A stretch of 33,021 nt of DNA, taken from positions 1 to 33,021 of the forward strand of contig CANQIN010000008.1 of the NCBI GenBank assembly GCA_947623995.1, read 5' to 3'. The notes beneath the pieces are model-generated. The model ran no database searches. It was given only the letters and a program-made list of their open reading frames with translations, and was not told the origin of the DNA. The position numbers and the translations under genes were made by a program. Below, one piece after another: positions 1-9,556 of the stretch (positions are counted from its first letter, which is position 1; every line of letters begins with the position of its first letter). The stretch is from an uncultured Bacilli bacterium. Lineage in GTDB: Bacteria; Bacillota_I; Bacilli_A; RF39; UBA660.

Positions 1-95
1 TAAGCATGGATTTTGAAAACGAAATTGTTAAACTTTTAACTTTTTCCTAATTTTTGCGATTCGATGATTTTATCCTGATTATTTTCTTTCATTAA

Positions 96-124
96 TTTAC
101 ATCTAAAAGTATAAATACTATAAT
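96..124 (+). promoter_or_regulatory. sigma-A-type promoter for the SDH-protease-like gene
   Basis: TTTACA (96-101), 17-nt spacer, TATAAT (119-124); GAAGG Shine-Dalgarno at 136-140 before ATG at 145. Confidence 0.6.
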
Positions 125-144
125 AATTATATAAAGAAGGTTTT

Positions 145-1070
145 ATGAGTTATATTACAAGAAAAAACTATATCAAGAATTAGAAAAAATTAGAAAGAGA
201 CCATTGATTTCTTATGTAACATCAATTAGGCCTGGTTGTTCCGCACAAATGACTCAAGATGTTTTACCTATAATAATTAAACAAATAAATAAAATTAGTT
301 CTGAATATGACAGTATTGAATTTATTAATTATAAGTAATGGAGGAGATCCAATAGTGTCATGGAGAATTATTTCATTATTAAGAGAAAAATTTAAAAAAG
401 TATCGTTTTAATTCCTTATACTGCTTATAGTGCTGCTACATTATTAGCATTGGGAGCTGATGAAATTATAATGCATCCTTATGGTAATTTAGGGCCTTTA
501 GATCCACAATTAAGTTTTATTGATATAAATGGTAAACCAAGAACCATTAGCTATGAGGATATCACAAAATATGTTGAATTTGTTAAAGATATAGGAATTA
601 CTGACCAAGAACTAATTCAAAAGTCTTTTGAAAAATTGACATCAGAAATACCTCCTACTTCAATTGGTTTTGCTAAAAGAAGTTCTCAATTAGGATTAAC
701 TATGGGGCAAAAATTATTAGCAACTCATATGGATGATGAAAATAAAACAAAAGTAATTTCAGAAACATTAAATACTAAATTTTATCATCATGGTTATCCT
801 TTGGCTAGAAACGAAGCTAAAGAAATTGGATTACCCATTGCAAAATCAAATAAAAAGATTGAAGATTTATTGTGGGAAATTTATGAAGATTTTATGGATG
901 AAATGGAATTTAACAATGTATTTAATCCTGAAGCACTAATAATGGAAAGAATTTCAAAATAACCTCAACCTGTTGCAAATATTATAAATAGTATTAAAGA
1001 AAAAATTAAGTTAGCTTGTTTGGAAAGTTGTTATTTAAACTGTTACATTGAAGAAGAAATTGGGTTATAG
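145..1070 (+). pseudogene. SDH/SppA/ClpP-like serine protease (serine dehydrogenase proteinase family), disrupted
   Basis: Conceptual translation MSYITRK..LYQELEKIRKRPLISYVTS...LIISNGGDPIVSWRIISLL...VLIPYTAYSAATLLALGADEIIMHPYGNLGPLDPQLSF is spread over several frames (shifts near 160-167, 320-335, 405-412). An in-frame TAA at 960-962 is followed by open frame PQPVANIINSIKEKIKLACLES to TAG at 1068. Confidence 0.75.
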
Positions 1071-1082
1071 AGGAGGAAAATA

Positions 1083-1268
1083 ATGATAAATAATATAACT
1101 ACTCTTGGAATACCGATAATAAATACATCACAAATGATAAAAATAGAAAGTAAACAAATAAAATCTCAATGTGTGCCTTATTTTTTTACTGCTAATGAAA
1201 ATAACAAAAAAACTAAAGAAAATAGTTCAAAACATTCACAAATTAAAAATAATATAATTAAAAAATAA
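1083..1268 (+). CDS. hypothetical small protein (61 aa)
   Basis: ORF preceded by GAGGAGG 7-8 nt upstream of ATG; no recognisable family. Confidence 0.45.
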   Translation: MINNITTLGIPIINTSQMIKIESKQIKSQCVPYFFTANENNKKTKENSSKHSQIKNNIIKK

Positions 1269-1271
1269 AAT

Positions 1272-1310
1272 ATTGGACATATTATATTTTAGGAGGTTAA
1301 TATGTCCAAT
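1272..1310. repeat. perfect 13-bp inverted repeat, 13-nt loop (terminator-like or RBS-sequestering hairpin)
   Basis: ATTGGACATATTA / TAATATGTCCAAT followed by TTTATTTT; loop contains AGGAGG and the right arm contains ATG. Confidence 0.6.
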
Positions 1311-1377
1311 TTTATTTTCACATCATGTAATAATAGCATAATTAGATATACTAAGTATTCTAACAGGCTTTATATAC

Positions 1378-1422
1378 AAAAAAGATGATTTAAAGCATTA
1401 CAACTTTACATCATCTTTTTCT
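1378..1422 (-). terminator. intrinsic terminator downstream of ileS (possibly bidirectional)
   Basis: AAAAAAGATGATTTAAAG...CTTTACATCATCTTTTT hairpin with A/T flanks. Confidence 0.6.
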
Positions 1423-1451
1423 ATTATTATTTGAAACTTTAAAATTTAACC

Positions 1452-4400
1452 CTACTTTTTTACAATATCAATATATACTTCTTCACCATTTAAATCATAA
1501 CTATCAGTTAAATCTTCTTTTTTAATTAAATCTACTGTTAAAGTTTCTTTTTTAATATAATCATTAAACATCTCTAAAGACTTAATAAATTTATCAGGAC
1601 CATTATAATAAATTATAATTCGATCAACAACATTCAAATCTTTTAATTTTCTGATATTTTGAACTTTACTAACAAATTCACGAGCTAATCCTTCTAAAAT
1701 TAATTCTTCACTTAATTCGGTATTTAAAATAACAAAATTATTATTTTCCATACCAACATTAAAACCATCTTTAGCATCAACTCTAATATCAACCATTTCT
1801 TTATTAACTTTTAATTCTTCACCATCTAAATTTAAAGTAATTTCTTGATTATTTTGTAATGATTCAATTTCTTCATTACTTAAATTTAATAAAGCTTCAC
1901 TAAATAATTTAATTTTAGGTCCTAAAATTTTACCTACAACTTTAAAATTAGGTTTTACTAAGAAGTTCATATATTCGCTTAAATTATCAATAAAACTTAC
2001 TTCTTTAACATTTAATTCTTCTTTAATTAAAGATACTAAATCTTTAATTATTTCTTTATTTTTACCATCAATTAAAACTTCTTTTAAAGGTTGTCTTACT
2101 TTAATTTTAGCTTCTTCTCTAACATATCTGCCAATACTAATTAAATTACGAACTAAATCCATTTTTTCTTCAACATCTTCTAAGATTAAAGACTCATCAG
2201 CAACTGGAAAATCTTCTAAATGAACAGATTCTTTACCAGTTAATTTTTGATATATTTCTTCGGTTGTAAATGGTATTATTGGCGCACATAATTTACATAG
2301 ACCACATAATACTTCATAAGTTGTCATATAAACACTTTTCTTAGAATTATCTAATTCACTTTTCCAAAAACGATTCCTGTTACGTCTAATATACCAATTA
2401 GATAAATCATCAGATACAAAATTAGTAATTAATTTAACAACTTGATTTAAGTCATATAGTTCATAATATTTAGTACATTCTAAGACTAATCGATTATATT
2501 TAGAAATTAACCATTTATCTATTTCTTCACGATCATTTATTTTAACATGACAATCATCTATATCAATATGATCAGCATTAGCATACATTTGGAAGAAAGA
2601 ATAAGTATTTTTAAAAGGATTAAAGAACTTAGAATGAACTTCTTTTACCCCAGCTTCATCATATTTTAAAGGAGTCCATACGGGTGATGCATAAAACATA
2701 TACCATCTTACATTATCAGCGCCATACTCTGTTAAAGCAACAGTTGGATCAATAACATTTCCCGTAGATTTACTCATTTTTTTACCATTTGCATCTAATA
2801 CCATATCATTAACGACAACATTTTTAAAACTAGATTTACCAGATATAATAGTTGAAATACATATTAGGGCATTAAACCAACCACGAGTTTGATCTACACC
2901 TTCGGCAATAAAGTCAGCTGGAAATTGACTTTCAAATAATTCTTTATTTTCAAATGGATAATGGAAACTTGCATATGGCATTGCTCCTGAATCAAACCAA
3001 ACATCTAATACATCTAATACTCTAGTCATACGACCATTACAATGAGGACATTTAAGATGTAAATCATCAACATAAGGACGATGTAATTCAATTTTACTTA
3101 CATCAATATCTTCAATTAACATTTCTTGTAATTCTTTTAAAGAACCAATAACATGTTTTTCCCCACAATCATCACAAATCCATATTGGCATTGGACAACC
3201 CCAATATCTATTTCGACTAATTCCCCAATCTACCATATTTTCAAGCCAATTATTAAATCTTTTTGTACCTACATATTCAGGATACCAATTAACACTTTTA
3301 TTAGCTTCAATAATTTGTTCTTTATATTCAGTAGTTCTTATATACCAAGCAGGTTTAGTAAAATAGATTAATGGAGAATGGCAACGCCAACAATGAGGAT
3401 AATCATGATTCATCTTAATTTTCTTAAATAGCTTATCATTTTCTTTTAAATATTTGATAATATCTATTTCTAATTCAGGTGAAGTAACAAGCGTACCTTT
3501 CCAAGGTCCTTCAGTATAACAGCCATCTTTACCTACCGGATTTACAAAAGCTACATTATTTTCAGCACATACCCGATTATCATCTACACCATAAGCCGGA
3601 GCAATATGAACAATTCCTGTTCCATCTTCACAAGTTACATAATTATCAGCAAGAACTTCAAAAGCTTTACCTTCGACTTTAACAAATGGCATTAATTGTT
3701 CATATTTAATACCTACTAAATCAGTTCCTTTAAAGGTTTCTAAAACTTTAAAATCATCACCTAAAACTTTTTCCGATAAAGCTTCAGCTAAGATAAATTT
3801 ATAACCCATTGATTCTACTTTGATATAAGTAATTTCCGGATTTACACATAAAGCTACATTAGCAAGTAAAGTCCATGGAGTTGTAGTCCAAACTAAGAAA
3901 TATTCATCACTATCTACTCTTTTAAAAGGCACAATTACGGTATTGACAGAAACATTTTCATATCCTTGTGATACTTCATTAGCAGATAACTCAGTTCCAC
4001 ATCTTGGACAATAAGGTAAGACTTTATTGCCATAATAGATAACTCCTTTTTTATCCATTTCTTTTATTAGCCACCATTCAGACTCAATAAATTCATTACT
4101 ACAGGTTACATAAGGATGTTCACAATCAATAAATTGCCCCATCATATCGGTTACTTCATTTATTTCATCAATATTTAAAGCAGTAGCCTTATTACATTCT
4201 TTACAAAAATTTTCAATACCAAAAGCTTCAATATCAGCTTTAGTTTTAAAACCTAATTTTTTTTCAACATTAACTTCAATTGGTAAGCCATGAGTATCAA
4301 GACCAATCTTTCTTAAAACTCGGTACCCTTGCATCGTTTTATATTTGCAAAAAGAATCTTTAATTGCTTTGGCTAAAACATGATGAATTCCTGGCTTAGC

Positions 4401-4562
4401 GTTAGCATATATTGGTCCATCATAAAATACCCAATTCTTTTTACCTTCACGATTATCAATAGTTTTATTTAGAATATCTATTCTTTTCCATTCTTCTAAA
4501 ATATCATTTTCAACATCATGAACATTTCTTTTGTCTAATTCTTTAAAATCTTTCATAAACAT
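1452..4562 (-). CDS. ileS: isoleucyl-tRNA synthetase
   Basis: 1036 aa; class I signatures GPIYANAKPGIHHVLAKAIKD (HIGH-like) and KMSKSTGN; Ile-type editing domain. Confidence 0.97.
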   Translation of the reverse strand: MFMKDFKELDKRNVHDVENDILEEWKRIDILNKTIDNREGKKNWVFYDGPIYANAKPGIHHVLAKAIKDSFCKYKTMQGYRVLRKIGLDTHGLPIEVNVEKKLGFKTKADIEAFGIENFCKECNKATALNIDEINEVTDMMGQFIDCEHPYVTCSNEFIESEWWLIKEMDKKGVIYYGNKVLPYCPRCGTELSANEVSQGYENVSVNTVIVPFKRVDSDEYFLVWTTTPWTLLANVALCVNPEITYIKVESMGYKFILAEALSEKVLGDDFKVLETFKGTDLVGIKYEQLMPFVKVEGKAFEVLADNYVTCEDGTGIVHIAPAYGVDDNRVCAENNVAFVNPVGKDGCYTEGPWKGTLVTSPELEIDIIKYLKENDKLFKKIKMNHDYPHCWRCHSPLIYFTKPAWYIRTTEYKEQIIEANKSVNWYPEYVGTKRFNNWLENMVDWGISRNRYWGCPMPIWICDDCGEKHVIGSLKELQEMLIEDIDVSKIELHRPYVDDLHLKCPHCNGRMTRVLDVLDVWFDSGAMPYASFHYPFENKELFESQFPADFIAEGVDQTRGWFNALICISTIISGKSSFKNVVVNDMVLDANGKKMSKSTGNVIDPTVALTEYGADNVRWYMFYASPVWTPLKYDEAGVKEVHSKFFNPFKNTYSFFQMYANADHIDIDDCHVKINDREEIDKWLISKYNRLVLECTKYYELYDLNQVVKLITNFVSDDLSNWYIRRNRNRFWKSELDNSKKSVYMTTYEVLCGLCKLCAPIIPFTTEEIYQKLTGKESVHLEDFPVADESLILEDVEEKMDLVRNLISIGRYVREEAKIKVRQPLKEVLIDGKNKEIIKDLVSLIKEELNVKEVSFIDNLSEYMNFLVKPNFKVVGKILGPKIKLFSEALLNLSNEEIESLQNNQEITLNLDGEELKVNKEMVDIRVDAKDGFNVGMENNNFVILNTELSEELILEGLAREFVSKVQNIRKLKDLNVVDRIIIYYNGPDKFIKSLEMFNDYIKKETLTVDLIKKEDLTDSYDLNGEEVYIDIVKK

Positions 4563-4573
4563 CTTCCTTTCAT

Positions 4574-4766
4574 AAAAAAAGATGATACCAAAGGAGTCAA
4601 TAAGACGGTACCATCCTTAATTTAACTTATTTAACAAGATAACGTTTGTTAACCCGCAAAGATTATATAAGTGATATTTATAAAACTTCTTTATTTGGCT
4701 TCCACCAATACCAAACTCTCTTTAAAAGACAATTTTTATAAACGTGTCTTAACTCTTTTGACAAAT
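4574..4766 (-). promoter_or_regulatory. T-box leader upstream of ileS (Ile specifier)
   Basis: Minus strand: distal stem TTTGGTATTGGTGGAAGCCAAA, candidate specifier ATC in TAAATATCACTTA, T-box AAGGATGGTACCGTC, terminator GATGGTACC...GGTATCATCTTTTTTT. Confidence 0.85.
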
Positions 4767-4768
4767 AT

Positions 4769-4797
4769 ATTATATGAAAAACCATTTATTGTGTCAA
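4769..4797 (-). promoter_or_regulatory. consensus sigma-A promoter of the T-box/ileS unit
   Basis: Minus strand: TTGACA (4797-4792), 17-nt spacer, TATAAT (4774-4769). Confidence 0.85.
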
Positions 4798-4804
4798 ACA
4801 TTTT

Positions 4805-6675
4805 TTAAGCATTAAGTTGTAATTGGTAAGGTTGTTCCATAGTGCCTTCTCCACTTATTATCTTCGTAGATGGTGTCAGATAACCGACGGGCTCAACCCC
4901 GTATGCGTTTTGGTCGTTGAGGCCGTCGACATTCCCAGAAGAATGGACAGAAAACGCATGGCTGGAGGCAGAGGAATACGGGGATAAAGTCCATAAATAA
5001 CTTGATGGTTTTAACCAGTCTGTTCCTCCACATTCACTCTTATAGTTTCCACTTGTACTAGACCAATTATATAGTTCTTTTGCAAAACATGTTTCTCTTC
5101 CAATACTTCCTCCATTTGTTGCATATCCATAGTCACTTGGATAGATTAAACCTATTCCATTATGTTTTTCTACTTCATCTATTTCTTTACTCCATTCACT
5201 TGGATTTGTATTACTACTTCCTGTTCTTTTTCCTCTTTCATATTCATACCAATGTTTTACTAAACCATTTGATTCATTAGTATATGAATCAGTTCCACCA
5301 AGTGTCCAGATAACATCAGTATCTATCATATTTCTTGCTGTCTCATCTAGTCCTTTTGGTAAATCTGTTCCTGTGTTAAAGTCACACTGGCTTGCACTAC
5401 TGCCTTTATAACAGTCTCCTGTACTACTTTCATAGTTTATTCCATTTAACATATCTTTTAAGGTACTAGTAGTCCAATTATTACTATACCCTGAACCACT
5501 TCTATTCCAGTAATAGTTTCCAAAATTCTTTTGCTCCCCTACTCCATCTGTTCTTACTATTTTTACTCTTTGCTCTACACTACTTCCTACTTTTACATTT
5601 ACTAAGCCTATTATTCTCCATATTTCATTATTAAATGATACATAATTATGAACATATGGTGTAGCTGCATTTTTATAATTTACTCCTGCATATCGATATT
5701 CGGTTTTATTCCATTCTTGACCTAGTTCTTCTAAATCATTATGTTCTACTTTATATAAGCCATTTTTACATGTTGCTATTGGAATTTGTTTTCTGCTATT
5801 TCTACCATTTCTGGGGTTCCTATATTTACTGTTTGTTCTACTTCTTCACTTACTGCTCCTAAATTATCCGTTACCCTTAGTTGTATGGTATGGTCTCCTT
5901 CTAATTGGTTGGTAAATTCTTGAGTTGCTTTTCCATCTTGCCATCCTTCTTCATCTATTTGGTATTCATATTTTGAAATACTTTTATCTTTATATGGAAT
6001 TGCTGTAGCTGTTGCTGTTATCGTATTTTCACATACTGATAAAGCTAGCTCACTTGTTGGTGGTACATCATCTTCATTTATATATGTTGATGTTACTGTT
6101 ATTTTACTTTTAAATTCTTTATTCATTGAATCAATATTTTCTACTGTTACTTTTTCATGCATCCATATTCTTAGTTCAAAATTTTTTGTTTCATTTCCTT
6201 CTAAATATCCACTCATTAATTTATGGGCTTCATATGTATTTGCTATTGTTGTATCTGTTGGACTAGTTTCTCCTAATACTTTTTCTATTCCCTCTTGTCC
6301 TACTTCATTTAATTTTACTTTTAAATAATTTGGACTTAATCTATTTGCTTCTAATACTTTACTTAATGATTCTAGATTTATTTGATATGTTGCCATATCA
6401 TCACACTTATTATGGACACTAAATTTATATGGTTTTAATTTTCTTCCTTCACTATCTAAGATTGGATATGTTTTATCTAAGGTTATATCATCTGATTCAC
6501 TTTCAATATCCATACTTAAACATGCTGAATTAACAACATTTTCTCCTGTTTGCTGTTTCGTTAATATCCAATAAGCATATGTAATACCTACAACTAATAG
6601 TAATGCTCCTATTACTCCTAATGTTATAAATAAATTTTTCTTTTTCTTATTTTCCATACTATTATACCTTTTCAT
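4805..6675 (-). pseudogene. membrane-anchored surface protein with a C-terminal CLec/FGE-like variable domain; one ORF split by a frameshift
   Basis: N-terminal TM (LFITLGVIGALLLVVGITYAYWIL), Ig-like middle. ORF 1 ends ...AENKFQ*; restoring one base gives ...AENKIPIATCKNGLYKVEHNDLEELGQEWNKTEYRYAGVNYKNAATPYVHNYVSFNNEIWRIIGLV..., open through the 215-aa ORF to 4805. Confidence 0.75.
4871..4986 (-). other. GC-rich hypervariable-type segment (candidate DGR variable region)
   Basis: Hand count 55 G+C of 100 bp at 4881-4980 in an otherwise strongly AT-rich window. Coding strand is rich in NNC/NNT codons: TCC TCT GCC TCC AGC CAT ... GTC GAC GGC CTC AAC GAC CAA AAC GCA TAC GGG GTT GAG CCC GTC. Confidence 0.6.
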
Positions 6676-6721
6676 ATATATTATTATTGTAACAGTTTTA
6701 ATTTAAAAGAAAATAATTAAA

Positions 6722-6759
6722 AAGTGACAAATTTGTTTATTTTACATAATTTGTCACTT
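6722..6759 (-). terminator. intrinsic terminator (bidirectional-capable)
   Basis: AAGTGACAAATT (6722-6733) / AATTTGTCACTT (6748-6759), followed by T-rich sequence on the minus strand; overlaps the stop of the 6754-7098 ORF. Confidence 0.7.
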
Positions 6760-7098
6760 CTTTATTAATTTTAATTCTTGTCCTTTATCTTCTTTTTTAA
6801 TTTTTCTTTCTAATGTTTTTAATTTTAGATTATTAAAATAGTATTTTGTATATTCTTCTTTAGTTAAATTTAATTCAGCTAATAACATTTCACATGTTTC
6901 TTTACCAACTATTTTTTGATTATCACTACTACTATAATAAGCAATTAAACATTCCCAATAATCAATCGGATTTGCTTTTATTGATAGAAAATAATTTTGA
7001 TGAAAATTTATTATTCCTTCAATAATATGATATTTTTCTTTAATTGATAAGCATTCTTGATAATTTGTTAATATTTTTTGATATTTTTTCTTGTTCAT
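6754..7098 (-). CDS. hypothetical protein (114 aa)
   Basis: Intact ORF immediately downstream of fmt; no recognised family. Confidence 0.6.
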   Translation of the reverse strand: MNKKKYQKILTNYQECLSIKEKYHIIEGIINFHQNYFLSIKANPIDYWECLIAYYSSSDNQKIVGKETCEMLLAELNLTKEEYTKYYFNNLKLKTLERKIKKEDKGQELKLIKK

Positions 7099-7112
7099 TT
7101 TTCTTTTTCCTT

Positions 7113-8045
7113 CTAGTTTATTTTAGCATTTTGTAAAACACTTTTATCTATTCCATTCAAGTAACTTTTAACATCCATTACTTTCTTGCCAAATGGTTTA
7201 ATTTTAGTTAAGTAAATAATACCATCTTGACAACTTATTCCTATTGCGTCTTTTTTAATGTCAATTATTTTATTTGCTTTATCTATTTTGCTTTTAATAA
7301 AATAAGCTTCTAATACTTTATATTCTAAATCATTTAATAAGAAATTGGCTAAAGGCCAAGAATTTAAGCCTCTTATTTTATTAATAATTTCTTTACCTGT
7401 TAAATTAAAATCTAATCTTTCATCTTCTCTTGTTATATTATAACCATAAGTAACTAAACTTTCATCTTGTTTAATTCTTTTATTAGTTTTATTTATAATA
7501 CTTGGTAAAGTATCTAATAATACACTACTTCCTATTTCACTTAATTTATCATGTAAAGTACTTACCGTATCAATATCTTTAATTAAGTATTCTTCTTGTT
7601 TAATAATATCACCACTATCCATGCCTTTATCCATATACATAATCGTAATTCCAGTTTTTTCTTCACCATTTATTAAGCACCAATGAATAGGAGCTCCTCC
7701 TCGATATTTAGGTAAGAGAGATGCATGAACATTAATGCAACCTAGCTTTGGATACTCTAAAATTTTACTTGGCAGAATTTGACCATACGCACAGGTGATA
7801 ATAATATCACATGGTATACTTAAAATTTCATCTAAGTGTTCTTTTATTTTTTCTGGTTGAAAAACCTTTAAATTATTTTTTAAAGCATATTTTTTAATCG
7901 GTGAAAATGTTAGTTCTTTTTTTCTTCCTACTAATTTATCTGGTTGGGTAACAACACCAACAACCGTTGTATTTTCATTTAACATTTTTAATATTGGCAC
8001 CGCAAATTCTGGTGTACCCATAAATATAACTTTTAAATCTTTCAT
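7113..8045 (-). CDS. fmt: methionyl-tRNA formyltransferase
   Basis: 310 aa; VIFMGTPEFAVPIL, NVHASLLPKYRGGAPIHWCLINGEEKTGITIM. Confidence 0.97.
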   Translation of the reverse strand: MKDLKVIFMGTPEFAVPILKMLNENTTVVGVVTQPDKLVGRKKELTFSPIKKYALKNNLKVFQPEKIKEHLDEILSIPCDIIITCAYGQILPSKILEYPKLGCINVHASLLPKYRGGAPIHWCLINGEEKTGITIMYMDKGMDSGDIIKQEEYLIKDIDTVSTLHDKLSEIGSSVLLDTLPSIINKTNKRIKQDESLVTYGYNITREDERLDFNLTGKEIINKIRGLNSWPLANFLLNDLEYKVLEAYFIKSKIDKANKIIDIKKDAIGISCQDGIIYLTKIKPFGKKVMDVKSYLNGIDKSVLQNAKIN

Positions 8046-8134
8046 ATATATCCTCTTTCAAAGTAATTAAATTGTATCATAAAAATAATAACTAACAAAA
8101 TTATCTTGTGCATTTTACGTCAAATAATAAAAAA

Positions 8135-8165
8135 TTTACATTTTTTCGTTTTCAAAAAATGTAAA
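8135..8165. repeat. 12-bp inverted repeat just upstream of the MBL-fold gene
   Basis: TTTACATTTTTT (8135-8146) / AAAAAATGTAAA (8154-8165), 7-nt loop. Confidence 0.55.
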
Positions 8166-8203
8166 TGGTGTTAACATTAATTTACAAAGTAAGGAGTATA
8201 GAA

Positions 8204-9544
8204 ATGAAAAAATTAAAAATTAGTATAGTTTTAATGATGGGGATTTTGTTATTTCAACTTAATATTGTAAAGGCCGAAGAATTAAAAATTCATGCTATTG
8301 AATGTACAGTTCAAGGTGATTCAACTTTATTAGAATCCAATGGTAAATACTTATTAATGGATACTTGTATAAAACAAGATGAAAATAAAGTATTAGAATA
8401 TTTAGATAAAAATAATGTTACAGAATTTGATTTATATTTGTCACATTATCATATAGATCATTATGGTTTAATTATGGATATTTTAAATAATAGTAAATAT
8501 ACTATTAAAAATATTTATTTACCAGAATATAACAAAAATGATAGTTTAATTAATCAAATTAATCCTGTAGCAAGTGAAAAAAGTATTAATGTTACTTATT
8601 TAAAAAAAGGTAGTGAATTTAATTTTGAAAAAGCTAAAATTAGTATTGTTGGTCCTATAGAAGACACAGAAAATTTAGAAAATAAAATTAATAATAATTC
8701 TTTAGTTGCCAAAATTAAAATTGATAATACTGTCTTTTTAACAGCAGGTGATATTGAAAAAGAACAAGAAGAATTACTTCTTAAAAATAATGTTGATTTA
8801 AAAGCTGATATTATGAAATTATCACATCATGGTGGTAAAACAAGCAATACAATTGATTTTATTAAAGCTGTAAATCCTAAATTTGCTTATTTTAGCTATT
8901 ATGGAGAAAATGAAAAAGCAAACTTTGCTAGTGATGCTTGGGTAAAAAATACTATAGCAAATGTTAATGATATAACTAATGTTTTAAGTACTGGTTATAA
9001 TGGTAATATTGTTTATGATATTAATAATGATGCAATTACCATTACACCAACTAGAAATTATGTTGAAAAAAAAATTAATTATATTGATTTTAGCGATAAT
9101 AAAATTATGAAAACAATAAAAGAACCTTATGTTAAAAATACTAAATTTCATTATAGTAAAATAAATTTAGCTAACTATGAATTTATTGGAGAAGATACTT
9201 TATCTGGAACAGTTTTAGATGATGATCAAAATATTAATTTATATTATCAAAGTATTTTAAATAATTCCCCTTTAATTGCAGCAATTAGTGATGAAGATAT
9301 TGATGATGAAAGTGATGAAGAAACTTCTAATACTGAAAGTTTAATATGTAGTGAACAAGATGGTTCATATTATGATAAAGATGGTCAAAAAGTTAGTAAA
9401 GAGGAATATTATAATGACTGTGGCGTAGTTGATAATCCTAAAACTGGTAATATCTTACCAATGTTATCTTCTAGTTTAGGACTACTATTTGGGTTTATAA
9501 TAATTGCTAACCGTAAAAATTATTTATTTAAAAAGAAGCTTTAA
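8204..9544 (+). CDS. secreted, sortase-signal-bearing metallo-beta-lactamase-fold protein (ComEC-like MBL domain)
   Basis: AAGGAG before ATG at 8204 (ORF track starts upstream at 8165); signal peptide MKKLKISIVLMMGILLFQLNIVKA; HYHIDHYG and LSHHGG motifs; C-terminal NPKTG + hydrophobic helix + KKKL. Confidence 0.85.
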   Translation: MKKLKISIVLMMGILLFQLNIVKAEELKIHAIECTVQGDSTLLESNGKYLLMDTCIKQDENKVLEYLDKNNVTEFDLYLSHYHIDHYGLIMDILNNSKYTIKNIYLPEYNKNDSLINQINPVASEKSINVTYLKKGSEFNFEKAKISIVGPIEDTENLENKINNNSLVAKIKIDNTVFLTAGDIEKEQEELLLKNNVDLKADIMKLSHHGGKTSNTIDFIKAVNPKFAYFSYYGENEKANFASDAWVKNTIANVNDITNVLSTGYNGNIVYDINNDAITITPTRNYVEKKINYIDFSDNKIMKTIKEPYVKNTKFHYSKINLANYEFIGEDTLSGTVLDDDQNINLYYQSILNNSPLIAAISDEDIDDESDEETSNTESLICSEQDGSYYDKDGQKVSKEEYYNDCGVVDNPKTGNILPMLSSSLGLLFGFIIIANRKNYLFKKKL

Positions 9545-9554
9545 GGCTTCTTTT
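9531..9554. terminator. bidirectional intrinsic terminator between convergent genes
   Basis: AAAAGAAGC (9531-9539) / GCTTCTTTT (9546-9554). Confidence 0.7.
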
Positions 9555-9556
9555 AT

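Noticed and set aside
3153-3371. Plus-strand ORF (72 aa) inside ileS
   Set aside because: Antisense to an intact, unambiguous ileS frame with no independent coding evidence. The same reasoning rejects 5080-5280, 10025-10237, 15947-16309, 24618-24830 and 27385-27609.
4581-4616. Independent terminator of an upstream gene
   Set aside because: The hairpin is the terminator arm of the T-box leader (GGTACC T-box core followed by a T-run), so it is explained by that regulatory element.
4805-6675. Complete DGR with reverse transcriptase in this window
   Set aside because: No RT-like ORF and no second GC-rich template-like copy of the variable segment were found; only a candidate VR can be supported.
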